The notes beneath the pieces are model-generated. The model was given only the letters and a program-made list of their open reading frames with translations, made no database searches and was not told where the DNA came from. Shown piece after piece: positions 1 through 5,830 of a stretch of 16,452 nucleotides of DNA. The stretch comes from an uncultured Clostridia bacterium (GTDB lineage Bacteria; Bacillota; Clostridia; Lachnospirales; Bianqueaceae), in assembly GCA_947570515.1 (NCBI GenBank), contig CANOUM010000017.1, positions 1 through 16,452 on the forward strand, read 5' to 3'. Positions within the stretch are counted from its first letter, which is position 1, and each line of letters opens with the position of its first letter. A program made the translations under genes and the position numbers.

Positions 1-150
1 CAATTCTAATCCACGCTTAATGATATCTCTCGAATGCTTCTCATCCAGCGTCCAGCTGTGCTGTCCTGCTTCTGGAATTCCAAAGCCCATGCAGCCCATA
101 CAGATACGAGACACGTTCAGATCAGAATTTCCTAGCCTTGTATATTCCAT
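1..150 (-). CDS. Aldo/keto reductase, N-terminal fragment (runs off the left edge)
   Basis: Reading leftward from an ATG at 148-150 gives 50 open codons to the window edge, starting MEYTRLGNSDLNVSRICMGC and continuing with a WTLDEKHSRDIIKRGLEL segment. The YTRLGNSxLxVSRIxxGxMxFG opening is the first beta strand of the aldo/keto reductase TIM barrel, and the WTLDE...IIKRxLEL stretch is the usual first helix, so the family call is firm although most of the protein, including the Asp/Tyr/Lys/His catalytic set, lies outside. These enzymes are cytosolic NAD(P)H-dependent carbonyl reductases; the substrate cannot be predicted. A strong ribosome binding site (AAGGAGGCGTC) sits just upstream of the ATG and supports the start. 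The stretch is too short for ordinary ORF length cut-offs. Confidence 0.85.
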   Translation of the reverse strand, partial: MEYTRLGNSDLNVSRICMGCMGFGIPEAGQHSWTLDEKHSRDIIKRGLEL

Positions 151-190
151 AAATGACGCCTCCTTTTCTTGCTTGATTAACCAAATTATA

Positions 191-301
191 TCTGGCTGCA
201 ACATAAGTTCGCTGGAAGCGAACTTAGCAAGAAATCCCTGCGGGATTCTTGCGGTCGTTCTGTATCTGTATTATACAACAAGTTCAGCTCATTCTTCGCC
301 G
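191..301. repeat. Interspersed hairpin repeat, copy A
   Basis: The stretch starts with TCTGGCTGC and carries two consecutive inverted repeats. The first is AAGTTCGCT / AGCGAACTT (205-213 and 217-225, loop GGA). The second is GCAAGAAATCCC / GGGATTCTTGC (227-252, one bulged A). A conserved tail GGTCGTTCTGTATC then leads into an incomplete third hairpin, of which only the left arm AAGTTCAGC survives (280-301). The same modules recur at 4766-5147, so this is one dispersed copy of a repeat family. It lies between the divergent aldo/keto reductase and the 69-aa gene. No protein-coding potential is evident beyond a chance ORF. Confidence 0.8.
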
Positions 302-320
302 AAATGGGAAACAATTATTC

Positions 321-349
321 TTTAAGTCCGTTTTATTTCGTGATATACT
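321..349 (+). promoter_or_regulatory. Possible promoter of the 388-1963 gene cluster
   Basis: TTTAAG (321-326) and TATACT (344-349) are 17 bp apart, about 40 bases before the first start codon of the cluster. The -10 box is good and the -35 box is weak, so this is a plausible but unproven sigma-A promoter. Confidence 0.4.
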
Positions 350-387
350 GAATGACATATTATTTATAGCAGAGGTGAATATTGTAA

Positions 388-597
388 ATGAGTAAATATA
401 ACGATCTATGGAAATATGTACAGAATGATGGCAGCCCGTCTTTCACATTGACTTTTGACGAAATCGCCCACATAACCGGCACTGCCATTGACCATTCTTT
501 TCTGCAATATAAAAAAGAACTGACAGAATATGGGTATCAGGTTGGAAAAATTTCTATGAAAAATCAAACCGTTTCCTTTCATAAGATTACATGCTAA
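388..597 (+). CDS. Small uncharacterised domain protein (DUF7662-like pattern)
   Basis: The product is 69 aa with no signal peptide or membrane segment, so it is probably cytosolic. The pattern LWKYVQ...FTLTFDEIAHITG...Y...YGYQVGKI...QTVSFHKI resembles a small domain seen alone or fused to other proteins in many bacteria, in which a conserved LTFxEI..I.G segment is followed by a C-terminal beta strand ending in V-x-F. From memory this corresponds to the family called DUF7662; I am only moderately sure of that name. The function is unknown. The start is the ATG after AGAGGTGAATATTGTAA, a moderate ribosome binding site. The gap to the next gene is 29 bases, so co-transcription with the glyoxalase-fold gene is likely. 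Confidence 0.7.
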   Translation: MSKYNDLWKYVQNDGSPSFTLTFDEIAHITGTAIDHSFLQYKKELTEYGYQVGKISMKNQTVSFHKITC

Positions 598-626
598 AAT
601 GAATTAGAATTTATGGAGAAATCATC

Positions 627-1100
627 ATGATGTTTAATAATCCTATGCTAGTCGTCGCCGATATCGATAAATCCGTTGCTTTCTATAAAAACCTCCTTGG
701 TCTTGATGTAATGGTAGACTTCGGTGCAAACAAGACATTGACCGGCGGTCTGGCCTTACAGACGCTTGACTCATTTAAAGAATTTATTGACTCAGATACC
801 ATCTTCTTTGGCGGTAACAATGCTGAGATGTATTTCGAAGAAGATGACTTTGACCGTTTTATAGCGAAGTTATCCATTTCTGATGTTGTATATGTTCATC
901 CTGTAAAAGAGCACCGCTGGGGGCAGCGTGTTGTCCGCTTCTACGATCCTGACCGCCATATCATTGAAGTAGGAGAAAATATGGCTGCTGTCTGCAACCG
1001 GTTTTTAAACAGCGGTATGACCTTTGAACAGATTGCAGAGAGGATGGATGTGCCTGTTTCCTATGTGACTAGCTTACTGCAAAGCAAGGAGAAGGCATGA
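627..1100 (+). CDS. Glyoxalase/bleomycin-resistance (VOC) fold protein with C-terminal HTH-like tail
   Basis: The product is 157 aa. Residues about 5-117 form a VOC domain: the first beta-alpha unit is PMLVVADIDKSVAFYKNLLGLDV, a mid-domain MYFEEDDFDRF strand and helix follow, and the closing strand is VRFYDPDRHIIEVGE with Glu115 at the usual metal-ligand position. VOC proteins isomerise, cleave or sequester small molecules; the substrate cannot be read here. The last 35 residues, GMTFEQIAERMDVPVSYVTSLLQ, look like a helix-turn-helix or sigma-70 region 4-like helix pair, which is an uncommon extension for this family. A GGAG lies about ten bases before the ATG; the second ATG (630) is an alternative start. 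The stop overlaps the start of the next gene by 4 bp (ATGA), implying translational coupling. Confidence 0.85.
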   Translation: MMFNNPMLVVADIDKSVAFYKNLLGLDVMVDFGANKTLTGGLALQTLDSFKEFIDSDTIFFGGNNAEMYFEEDDFDRFIAKLSISDVVYVHPVKEHRWGQRVVRFYDPDRHIIEVGENMAAVCNRFLNSGMTFEQIAERMDVPVSYVTSLLQSKEKA

Positions 1101-1963
1101 TGCAACCTACTCAGAACTCATTTTTCATAAAAGAAACCGAATATCTTGCAAGCTACCACCTGCTTACAAATCTTATCAAAAAAGAAGTATTCGGCGAGCC
1201 CCTCACAAATCCTGAAAAGCAAGAGGCTGTTTTGACTTTCCTCACCGGACTGGCCTCTCAGGAAGATATCTTAAAATATAGAAAACGTCTAAGAGTGAAT
1301 CCTGATTCTCTGGATTTGTATCCTCATTATTATATTCCGCCTTACCATGAAAACAAAAAACTGCGGCTGGCGCAGGGGTATTTGCCCAAAACGCATCTTC
1401 TCTATGCCAACTACTACGAACTCGAAATTCTGCGCCTGCTGTTTCTTTTTAATCCTGAAAACGGTGACATGCAGAACATGATTACTCATACGCTCCATCG
1501 ATTGAAAAACACATGCTTTGCAAATTCCTGCTCCCAAGGTGAATGTACAACAACTGGTATCAGCGTCCTTCGATTTCTTGCTGCTGTGCAGCCTGACAAT
1601 ACCAAATGGATTGATGCATTACTGAATCCGCTCGCAGCGCAGTTTCTTTCCTTTGGCCCTGGTCAGGCGGCTGTCCAAAATGGCATTCCACTGTCTTATC
1701 TGCTGATGGCACTCACCGACCTTAATAATGAAATGACTCGTTATTTAATCTCTCAAAAGAAGGAATGGCTGCTGGATCTGCTCCGCAGAGGCTGGATTAC
1801 CGGCCGCTTGTCAAACGGAAAAATCTCAGAAGGCGACACCTATAATCTGATGGGAAAATACATTCTTCGAAATGCACTTGGCACTCTGCCTGAATATAAA
1901 GATATCCAGCAGCACAAAATTTATATCTGTAATGCAGATGATCGGTGCTACTGCGATATTTAA
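1097..1963 (+). CDS. Uncharacterised 288-aa protein coupled to the VOC gene
   Basis: I do not recognise a family. The 288-aa product has no signal peptide or clear membrane helix and looks mostly alpha-helical (repeated leucine-rich helices such as NYYELEILRLLFLF and YLLMALTDLNNEMTRYLI). Aromatic/proline-rich DLYPHYYIPPYHENKKLR follows the first third. Two cysteine clusters stand out: CFANSCSQGEC near residues 140-150 and a terminal CNADDRCYC, which could bind a metal, but this is inference. The gene overlaps the VOC gene by 4 bp and the GGAGAAGGC just before it serves as the ribosome binding site. A strong hairpin terminator follows at 1996-2032. The coupling suggests that the two products act together. 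Confidence 0.75.
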   Translation: MMQPTQNSFFIKETEYLASYHLLTNLIKKEVFGEPLTNPEKQEAVLTFLTGLASQEDILKYRKRLRVNPDSLDLYPHYYIPPYHENKKLRLAQGYLPKTHLLYANYYELEILRLLFLFNPENGDMQNMITHTLHRLKNTCFANSCSQGECTTTGISVLRFLAAVQPDNTKWIDALLNPLAAQFLSFGPGQAAVQNGIPLSYLLMALTDLNNEMTRYLISQKKEWLLDLLRRGWITGRLSNGKISEGDTYNLMGKYILRNALGTLPEYKDIQQHKIYICNADDRCYCDI

Positions 1964-1995
1964 AGCACTTTTTAACCATATGATTCTCAGCATAT

Positions 1996-2032
1996 AAAAA
2001 ACGGATTCCCCAACACGCGGAATCCGTTTTTT
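1996..2032. terminator. Bidirectional factor-independent terminator
   Basis: Arms AAAAAACGGATTCC (1996-2009) and GGAATCCGTTTTTT (2019-2032) are perfectly complementary with a 9-base loop. The hairpin ends in a T run on either strand, and it lies between the converging 288-aa gene and the DAHP synthase gene, so it probably serves both. Confidence 0.92.
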
Positions 2033-2051
2033 AATGATGCATTCTTTTATC

Positions 2052-3083
2052 TTAGAATTTTTCTGCCATCTCGTAAATCATGCGCTCAGTCTCTTTCCAG
2101 CCTAAGCAGGGATCGGTAATCGATTTGCCATAGATCTGATGATCATCGATCTTCTGTGCGCCGGGCTCAATATAGCTTTCAATCATAAAGCCCTTCACCA
2201 TCCGGCGCAGAATCGAATCATAGTTCATACTGTGCATCACTTCGGAAGCAATGCGCGGCTGCTGTTCATAATGCTTTGCTGAATTGCTGTGATTCGTATC
2301 GACAATAATAGCAGGGTTGCTCAGCCCCTTGGCCTGATACTCCTGCGCAATGCGCAAAAGATCCTCGAAATGATAATTCGGGATCGTCAGTCCTCTGGAA
2401 TCCACACCGCCCCGAAGCACCGCATGGGCATACGGATTACCTTCCGTGGCTACCTCCCAGTTCTGATATATAAAATCATGCCCGCTTTGTGCAGCGCGGA
2501 TGGCGTTAAACATGATATCCACATCGCCGCCCGTGCCATTTTTCATGCCCACCGGAATGTCAAGACCGCTGCAGGTCAGTCGGTGCTGCTGATTTTCTAC
2601 TGACCGCGCGCCGACGGCTACATAGCCGAGCACATCATCTAGAAAGGCATAATTGCCCGGATACAGCATTTCGTCTGCGGCCACCAGTCCTGTCTCTTCC
2701 ATCACGCGAATATGCATATGCCGGATAGCCTTGAGCCCCTCAAAGGCATTCGGCTTTTGTGTGGGATCGGGCTGATGCATCATGCCTTTATATCCTTCGC
2801 CTGTCGTTCTGGGCTTATTGGTGTATACTCTGGGCACAATGAAAATCTTATCGGCAACCTTTTCCTGTACCTTTGCCAGCCGGTGCATATAATCCAGCAC
2901 CGCCTCTTCATTATCTGCTGAACAGGGCCCCACAATGACCATCAAGCGATCATATTCCCCCTCCATCACCTTTTTCATCATTGCGATACGGCGCTCCCTC
3001 ATAGCCGCCGCCTTTTTATCTACCGGAAGTAATTGCTTCAAGTGCTGCGCTGACGGCAGCTCACGTTCAAATACAAAACTCAT
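2052..3083 (-). CDS. aroF: 3-deoxy-7-phosphoheptulonate (DAHP) synthase, type I, AroF/G/H type
   Basis: This enzyme condenses phosphoenolpyruvate with erythrose 4-phosphate, the first step of the shikimate pathway, in the cytosol. The 343-aa length matches the roughly 350-aa E. coli type I-alpha isozymes. Visible motifs are VGPCSAD (metal ligand Cys54), the substrate-binding PRVYTNKPRTTGEGYKG (84-100), GARSVENQQHR, KNGTGGD (181-187), VDTNHSNS with His265, Glu302 in MIESY, and Asp324 in SITDP; Cys, His, Glu and Asp complete the metal site. The N-terminal extension is of the kind that carries feedback control in E. coli, but the inhibiting amino acid cannot be told, so the symbol is generic. 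The start follows TAGGAGGATTCGT. The gene stands alone, with its promoter at 3124-3153. Confidence 0.95.
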   Translation of the reverse strand: MSFVFERELPSAQHLKQLLPVDKKAAAMRERRIAMMKKVMEGEYDRLMVIVGPCSADNEEAVLDYMHRLAKVQEKVADKIFIVPRVYTNKPRTTGEGYKGMMHQPDPTQKPNAFEGLKAIRHMHIRVMEETGLVAADEMLYPGNYAFLDDVLGYVAVGARSVENQQHRLTCSGLDIPVGMKNGTGGDVDIMFNAIRAAQSGHDFIYQNWEVATEGNPYAHAVLRGGVDSRGLTIPNYHFEDLLRIAQEYQAKGLSNPAIIVDTNHSNSAKHYEQQPRIASEVMHSMNYDSILRRMVKGFMIESYIEPGAQKIDDHQIYGKSITDPCLGWKETERMIYEMAEKF

Positions 3084-3123
3084 ACGAATCCTCCTATTTT
3101 GCCGGCTCGCCGGCTAATGATTC

Positions 3124-3153
3124 ATTATAATGAATGTTGCACATCAAAGTCAA
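3124..3153 (-). promoter_or_regulatory. Promoter of the DAHP synthase gene
   Basis: On the minus strand TTGACT (3148-3153) and TATAAT (3124-3129) are 18 bp apart. The -10 lies in the palindrome ATTCATTATAATGAAT, and a short GCCGG/CCGGC hairpin follows in the leader before the ribosome binding site. Either could be an operator or attenuating structure; no T-box or other riboswitch is seen. Confidence 0.8.
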
Positions 3154-3157
3154 GATG

Positions 3158-3186
3158 TTGCAATCAAATCTTAAATCTGATATGAT
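3158..3186 (+). promoter_or_regulatory. Promoter of the lipid kinase gene
   Basis: TTGCAA (3158-3163) and TATGAT (3181-3186) are 17 bp apart, back to back with the DAHP synthase promoter. Its position rules out any start codon upstream of 3187 for the lipid kinase. Confidence 0.75.
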
Positions 3187-3214
3187 AAACATATTCTTTT
3201 TAGGAGATTACAAC

Positions 3215-4165
3215 GTGAAAAAGTTATTGTTTGTATTCAACCCCAAATCCGGCCGCGAGCATCTGGCGGCGGATCTGATGGAAATTCTAAATATTTTTGC
3301 ACAGCACGGCTATGCGCTGACTGTCCATCCGACGCAGCGCCGGCTGGATGCCTATGAGACAATCTGCAGGCAGGCTTCCTCCTATGATCTTCTGGTTGTA
3401 AGCGGCGGTGATGGCACCCTGAACGAATCAGTACGAGCTATGATGACTCTGCCGCCTGAGAAACGTCCGCCGGTAGGCTATATTCCTTCCGGTACGATGA
3501 ATGATTTTGCCTCCAGCCATCACATCTCAAAAAAGGCTCTCTCCGCTGCGGCCGATATCATGCGAGGTGCCGCGCTTCCCTGCGATATCGGCGGTTTCGA
3601 GGATTCCTTCTTTGCGTATGTAGCCGCCTTCGGCGCCTTTACCGATGTGGCCTACGACACTTCGCAGGAAAGCAAAAACATGTTTGGCAGCATGGCCTAT
3701 ATCTTCGAGGGCATGAAGCGTCTGCCTTCTTTAAAATCTTACCACCTTACGGTGGAAACGGCTGATACGACTGTGGAGGGCGACTTTTTATTTGGCATGG
3801 TGGCGAACACCACCTCCATCGGCGGTATTCGCGTACGCGCTCACGATATCAGTCTGATCGATGGCCTGTCGGAGGTCATTTTGGTAAAAGCCTCTTCTGC
3901 TCCGCTCAATCTGGCCGCCATTTTTTCTGCCGTGGTGGCACAGGATTTCACTTCTGACCGCTTTGTCTATCTGAAAGCACAGGATATTGTACTGCACAGT
4001 CCACAGCCTATTCCCTGGACACTGGACGGTGAATACGGCGGACTGCATCAGACTGTGCACATTCACACACATCAGCGGGCGATTCGTTTTTTGGTTCCGC
4101 CCTCTTCCGTGCGCAGACCACGGAAGCATATAAAAAAGGCAGTGACAGCAAAAGGCGCTTCATAA
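3215..4165 (+). CDS. Diacylglycerol/lipid kinase family protein (YegS/BmrU type)
   Basis: This family phosphorylates diacylglycerol, sphingosine-like or related lipids with ATP at the membrane. The 316-aa product shows FNPKSG (8-13), the nucleotide-binding VVSGGDGTLNE (61-71), PSGTMNDFA (91-99), and an HDISLIDGLSEVILVK segment in the C-terminal domain followed by TLDGEYG. The start chosen is the GTG at 3215: it follows TAGGAGATTACAAC, an excellent ribosome binding site, and gives the normal NH2-VKKLLFVFNPKSG opening. In-frame ATGs at 3134 and 3182 lie before or inside the promoter. The stop codon is embedded in the loop of the terminator hairpin. The gene is monocistronic. The exact substrate is unknown. 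Confidence 0.92.
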   Translation: MKKLLFVFNPKSGREHLAADLMEILNIFAQHGYALTVHPTQRRLDAYETICRQASSYDLLVVSGGDGTLNESVRAMMTLPPEKRPPVGYIPSGTMNDFASSHHISKKALSAAADIMRGAALPCDIGGFEDSFFAYVAAFGAFTDVAYDTSQESKNMFGSMAYIFEGMKRLPSLKSYHLTVETADTTVEGDFLFGMVANTTSIGGIRVRAHDISLIDGLSEVILVKASSAPLNLAAIFSAVVAQDFTSDRFVYLKAQDIVLHSPQPIPWTLDGEYGGLHQTVHIHTHQRAIRFLVPPSSVRRPRKHIKKAVTAKGAS

Positions 4166-4178
4166 AGAAGCGCCTTTT
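4150..4178 (+). terminator. Terminator overlapping the lipid kinase stop codon
   Basis: AAAAGGCGCTTC (4150-4161) pairs perfectly with GAAGCGCCTTTT (4167-4178) around a 5-base loop that contains the TAA stop (4163-4165). The last four sense codons form the left arm. Confidence 0.85.
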
Positions 4179-4221
4179 GATTTTTGAACGATGGCGGAGT
4201 GGCCTGATTGCATGAATATTT

Positions 4222-4240
4222 GGCGCCGTGCGCCTTTTTT
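4222..4240 (+). terminator. Second, short terminator downstream of the lipid kinase
   Basis: GGCGC / GCGCC (4222-4226 and 4230-4234) with loop CGT is followed by TTTTTT. It is oriented for the plus strand, as a backup to the terminator at 4150-4178, and its T run touches the stop codon of the opposing gene. Confidence 0.65.
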
Positions 4241-4745
4241 AAAACAAGGAGATGACCCATGGGATGACATAGGTGACAATGCTCATGATGGCGCTGGCGA
4301 GCAATAGGCCGAGCACGATGGCGGGAAAAGCTTTTTTGAATTTGATGCCGAGCAGTGAGGCGATGAGGCCGCCTGTCCAGGCACCGGTGCCGGGCAGGGG
4401 AATGCCGACGAACAGGACAAGTCCCCAGAATTCGTATTTGCTGATTTTGTCACTTTTGCCCATGGCGCGGTTTTCTAGCTTTTCGACGAGTGGGCGGAAG
4501 GGTCTGGTTGTTTTGAGCCAGTTGAAAAGCGGGGTGATGAGAAGCAGGATGAACGGGGTGGGTAGCAGATTACCGCCGATGCAGATGCCGAGCGCCTGCA
4601 GATAGGGGATGTTAAAGAGGCGTGCGGCGATGAGGCCACCGCGCAGTTCGAGTATGGGGACCATGGATATGATGAAAACCAATATTTCTTTAGATACGAC
4701 TCCGCCGAGCGTATCTGTGAACCATTGGATGAGTGTTTCTGCCAT
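4239..4745 (-). CDS. Small multidrug export family membrane protein (COG2426 type)
   Basis: The 168-aa product is almost wholly hydrophobic, with membrane segments near residues 20-42, 46-76, 104-134 and 138-166. Two conserved features identify the family: PILELRGGLIAA (30-41) and GIPLPGTGAWTGGLIA (114-129), which are short probable re-entrant segments containing Glu/Arg and PGTGAW, as in the DedA/VTT-like superfamily. The family name 'small multidrug export protein' rests on weak evidence; the substrate is unknown and a lipid or osmotic role is possible. The ATG follows AACAGGAGGTTTAAA, a clear ribosome binding site. The gene is a single unit, with the repeat block directly behind its 5' end, so its promoter may lie within the repeat. 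Confidence 0.88.
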   Translation of the reverse strand: MAETLIQWFTDTLGGVVSKEILVFIISMVPILELRGGLIAARLFNIPYLQALGICIGGNLLPTPFILLLITPLFNWLKTTRPFRPLVEKLENRAMGKSDKISKYEFWGLVLFVGIPLPGTGAWTGGLIASLLGIKFKKAFPAIVLGLLLASAIMSIVTYVIPWVISLF

Positions 4746-4765
4746 TTTAAACCTCCTGTTAATTG

Positions 4766-5147
4766 GGTCGTTTTTATTTCAACACAAGTTCGCTTACAGC
4801 GAACTTGACAAGAAATCCCCACAGGGATTTCTTATACCATAGCGACATCGTAAGTTTGCCTTTGGCAAACTTAGAGCGCAGCACAAGTACTTGAACAGCC
4901 GAAATACATCTGGCTGCGCACAAGTTCGCTTACAGCGAACTTGATAAGAAATCCCCACAGGGATTTCTTATCCAATAGAAATATCGGAGTTTGATGCTTT
5001 GCATCAAACTCGTAGCGCAGCACAAGTACTTGATTAGCTGGAATACATCTGGCTGCGCTTATTATACCATAAGTTCAGCTCATTCTTCGCTGAACTTAGC
5101 AAGAAATCCCTCCAGGATTCTTGCGGTCGTTTTGTATCTTTATTATA
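4766..5147. repeat. Hairpin repeat block, copies B1, B2 and C
   Basis: Two near-identical tandem units of about 135 bases (B1 roughly 4785-4920, B2 roughly 4921-5059) are followed by a third variant (C, 5071-5147). Each unit contains, in order, CAAGTTCGCT / AGCGAACTTG with loop TAC (4785-4807, 4921-4943), AAGAAATCCC / GGGATTTCTT with loop CACA (4810-4833, 4947-4970), a third hairpin (B1: TAAGTTTGCC / GGCAAACTTA, 4851-4873; B2: GAGTTTGATGC / GCATCAAACTC, 4987-5011), and AGCGCAGCACAAGTACTTG ... ACATCTGGCTGCGC. Copy C has AAGTTCAGC / GCTGAACTT (5071-5097) and GCAAGAAATCC / GGATTCTTGC (5099-5124), then GGTCGTTTTGTATC. The segment is non-coding, and the same family occurs at 191-301. Confidence 0.88.
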
Positions 5148-5162
5148 TCATAAATCATTTTT

Positions 5163-5335
5163 CGCGTACATATCGTTTACTGATTTTGCTTTCAACATGT
5201 ACGCACTCACCTATATTGCGTACATGTCATATGCGTGTTTTTTACAATTTGTGTATGCAATTTCTATTTTGCGTACAAGGATGTCCTTCAATTTTCCTAT
5301 TATATGTACGCAAATTTCCGAATTGCGTACATATA
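5163..5335. repeat. Cluster of TGCGTACA motifs with one large inverted repeat
   Basis: Six copies of (T/C)GCGTACA or its complement occur at about 5163, 5197 (reverse), 5217, 5269, 5304 (reverse) and 5323. The last two form a perfect inverted repeat with 13-base arms, TATATGTACGCAA (5301-5313) and TTGCGTACATATA (5323-5335), around a 9-base spacer. The stretch lies in AT-rich non-coding DNA. Looser relatives (GTATGCAA, TTGCATGCAA) continue to about 5421. The role is unknown: it could be an array of protein-binding sites or the end of a lost element. Confidence 0.7.
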
Positions 5336-5520
5336 AGCATCCAATTTGAATTGCAACTTGCCTGCAATCGTACTGACTGCATGCATATCTATATCAAAAT
5401 CAATGTATGCCTTGCATGCAAATTCTATACCTACTCATAAAATATCCAATTATTTTCCTCTGCCCCCGCTTTTATGCTAAAAAAATTCGATACTATACTA
5501 TTATCCAAATATTGTTTATC
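5336..5520. other. Non-coding AT-rich stretch
   Basis: Between the TGCGTACA cluster and the tnpV remnant I see only low-complexity AT-rich DNA with scattered GCATGCA words. No convincing gene, RNA or terminator is visible on either strand. Confidence 0.5.
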
Positions 5521-5690
5521 TCGGCACCCACTTCATCTGATCCGTTGCCTTGAGATGCTCGTCAACACCTTCATGCTCAGCGTATTCATTTACCAATCGA
5601 AAGAAAGTTTTTGTTCTGGTTCTTCTATATTGGCAAGATAGGATTGGAGTTTACCTGTAGTGAGCAGATTAAAGCACAATACTCTAGCGC
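5521..5690 (-). pseudogene. tnpV: Frameshifted, truncated TnpV (transposon-encoded protein) remnant
   Basis: The minus strand reads VLCFNLLTTGKLQSYLANIE, then EPEQK; after a one-base frame change it continues RLVNEYAEHEGVDEHLKATD, then QMKWV. This matches, in order, the middle and end of TnpV proteins of Tn4451-like mobilisable elements as I remember them (LLTSGKLNxYLADID...RLVxxMAExEGVTExLKAxDxMxWVG). The N-terminal third is missing, reading is broken by a frameshift near 5595-5602, and the match stops abruptly after KWV at 5521. It is therefore a dead fragment, marking an old mobile element next to the toxin-antitoxin operon. No intact recombinase or element end was found. Confidence 0.75.
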
Positions 5691-5790
5691 AACCTCCTTT
5701 GCACTATCATTGTATCAAGGAGTCCCGTTTTAGTCGAATGTGCGAATTTTAAAATTGTAATATTCAATGCTACATTTTAGTTATTTACGA

Positions 5791-5828
5791 TTTAGTCAAG
5801 TATGATTTTGGAATTGTACTTAACTAAA
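5791..5828 (-). terminator. Inverted repeat directly downstream of the HipT-like gene
   Basis: On the minus strand TTTAGTTAAGTA and TACTTGACTAAA (plus-strand 5817-5828 and 5791-5802) pair over 12 bp with one G-U pair around a 14-base loop, starting 2 bases after the stop codon. The plus strand would have an A-C mismatch, so the structure favours minus-strand RNA. There is no T run, so it is a weak terminator or an mRNA 3' end protector. Confidence 0.5.
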
Positions 5829-5830
5829 CT

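Noticed and set aside
20..325. 101-codon plus-strand frame
   Set aside because: It lies antisense over the aldo/keto reductase start and through hairpin repeat copy A. Its NLARNP..ILAVVLYLYY peptide is simply the translated repeat, also found in the 4991-5440 frame.
3134..3214. Upstream in-frame ATGs (3134, 3182) as lipid kinase start
   Set aside because: They lie before or inside the TTGCAA/TATGAT promoter and have no ribosome binding site; the GTG at 3215 has a strong one and fits the family N-terminus.
4785..5059. CRISPR array
   Set aside because: The tandem units are about 135 bases with internal hairpins and near-identical content throughout; there are no short direct repeats with unique spacers and no cas genes.
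4991..5440. 149-codon plus-strand frame
   Set aside because: It is composed of translated repeat B2/C and the TGCGTACA cluster; it has no ribosome binding site and no recognisable domain.
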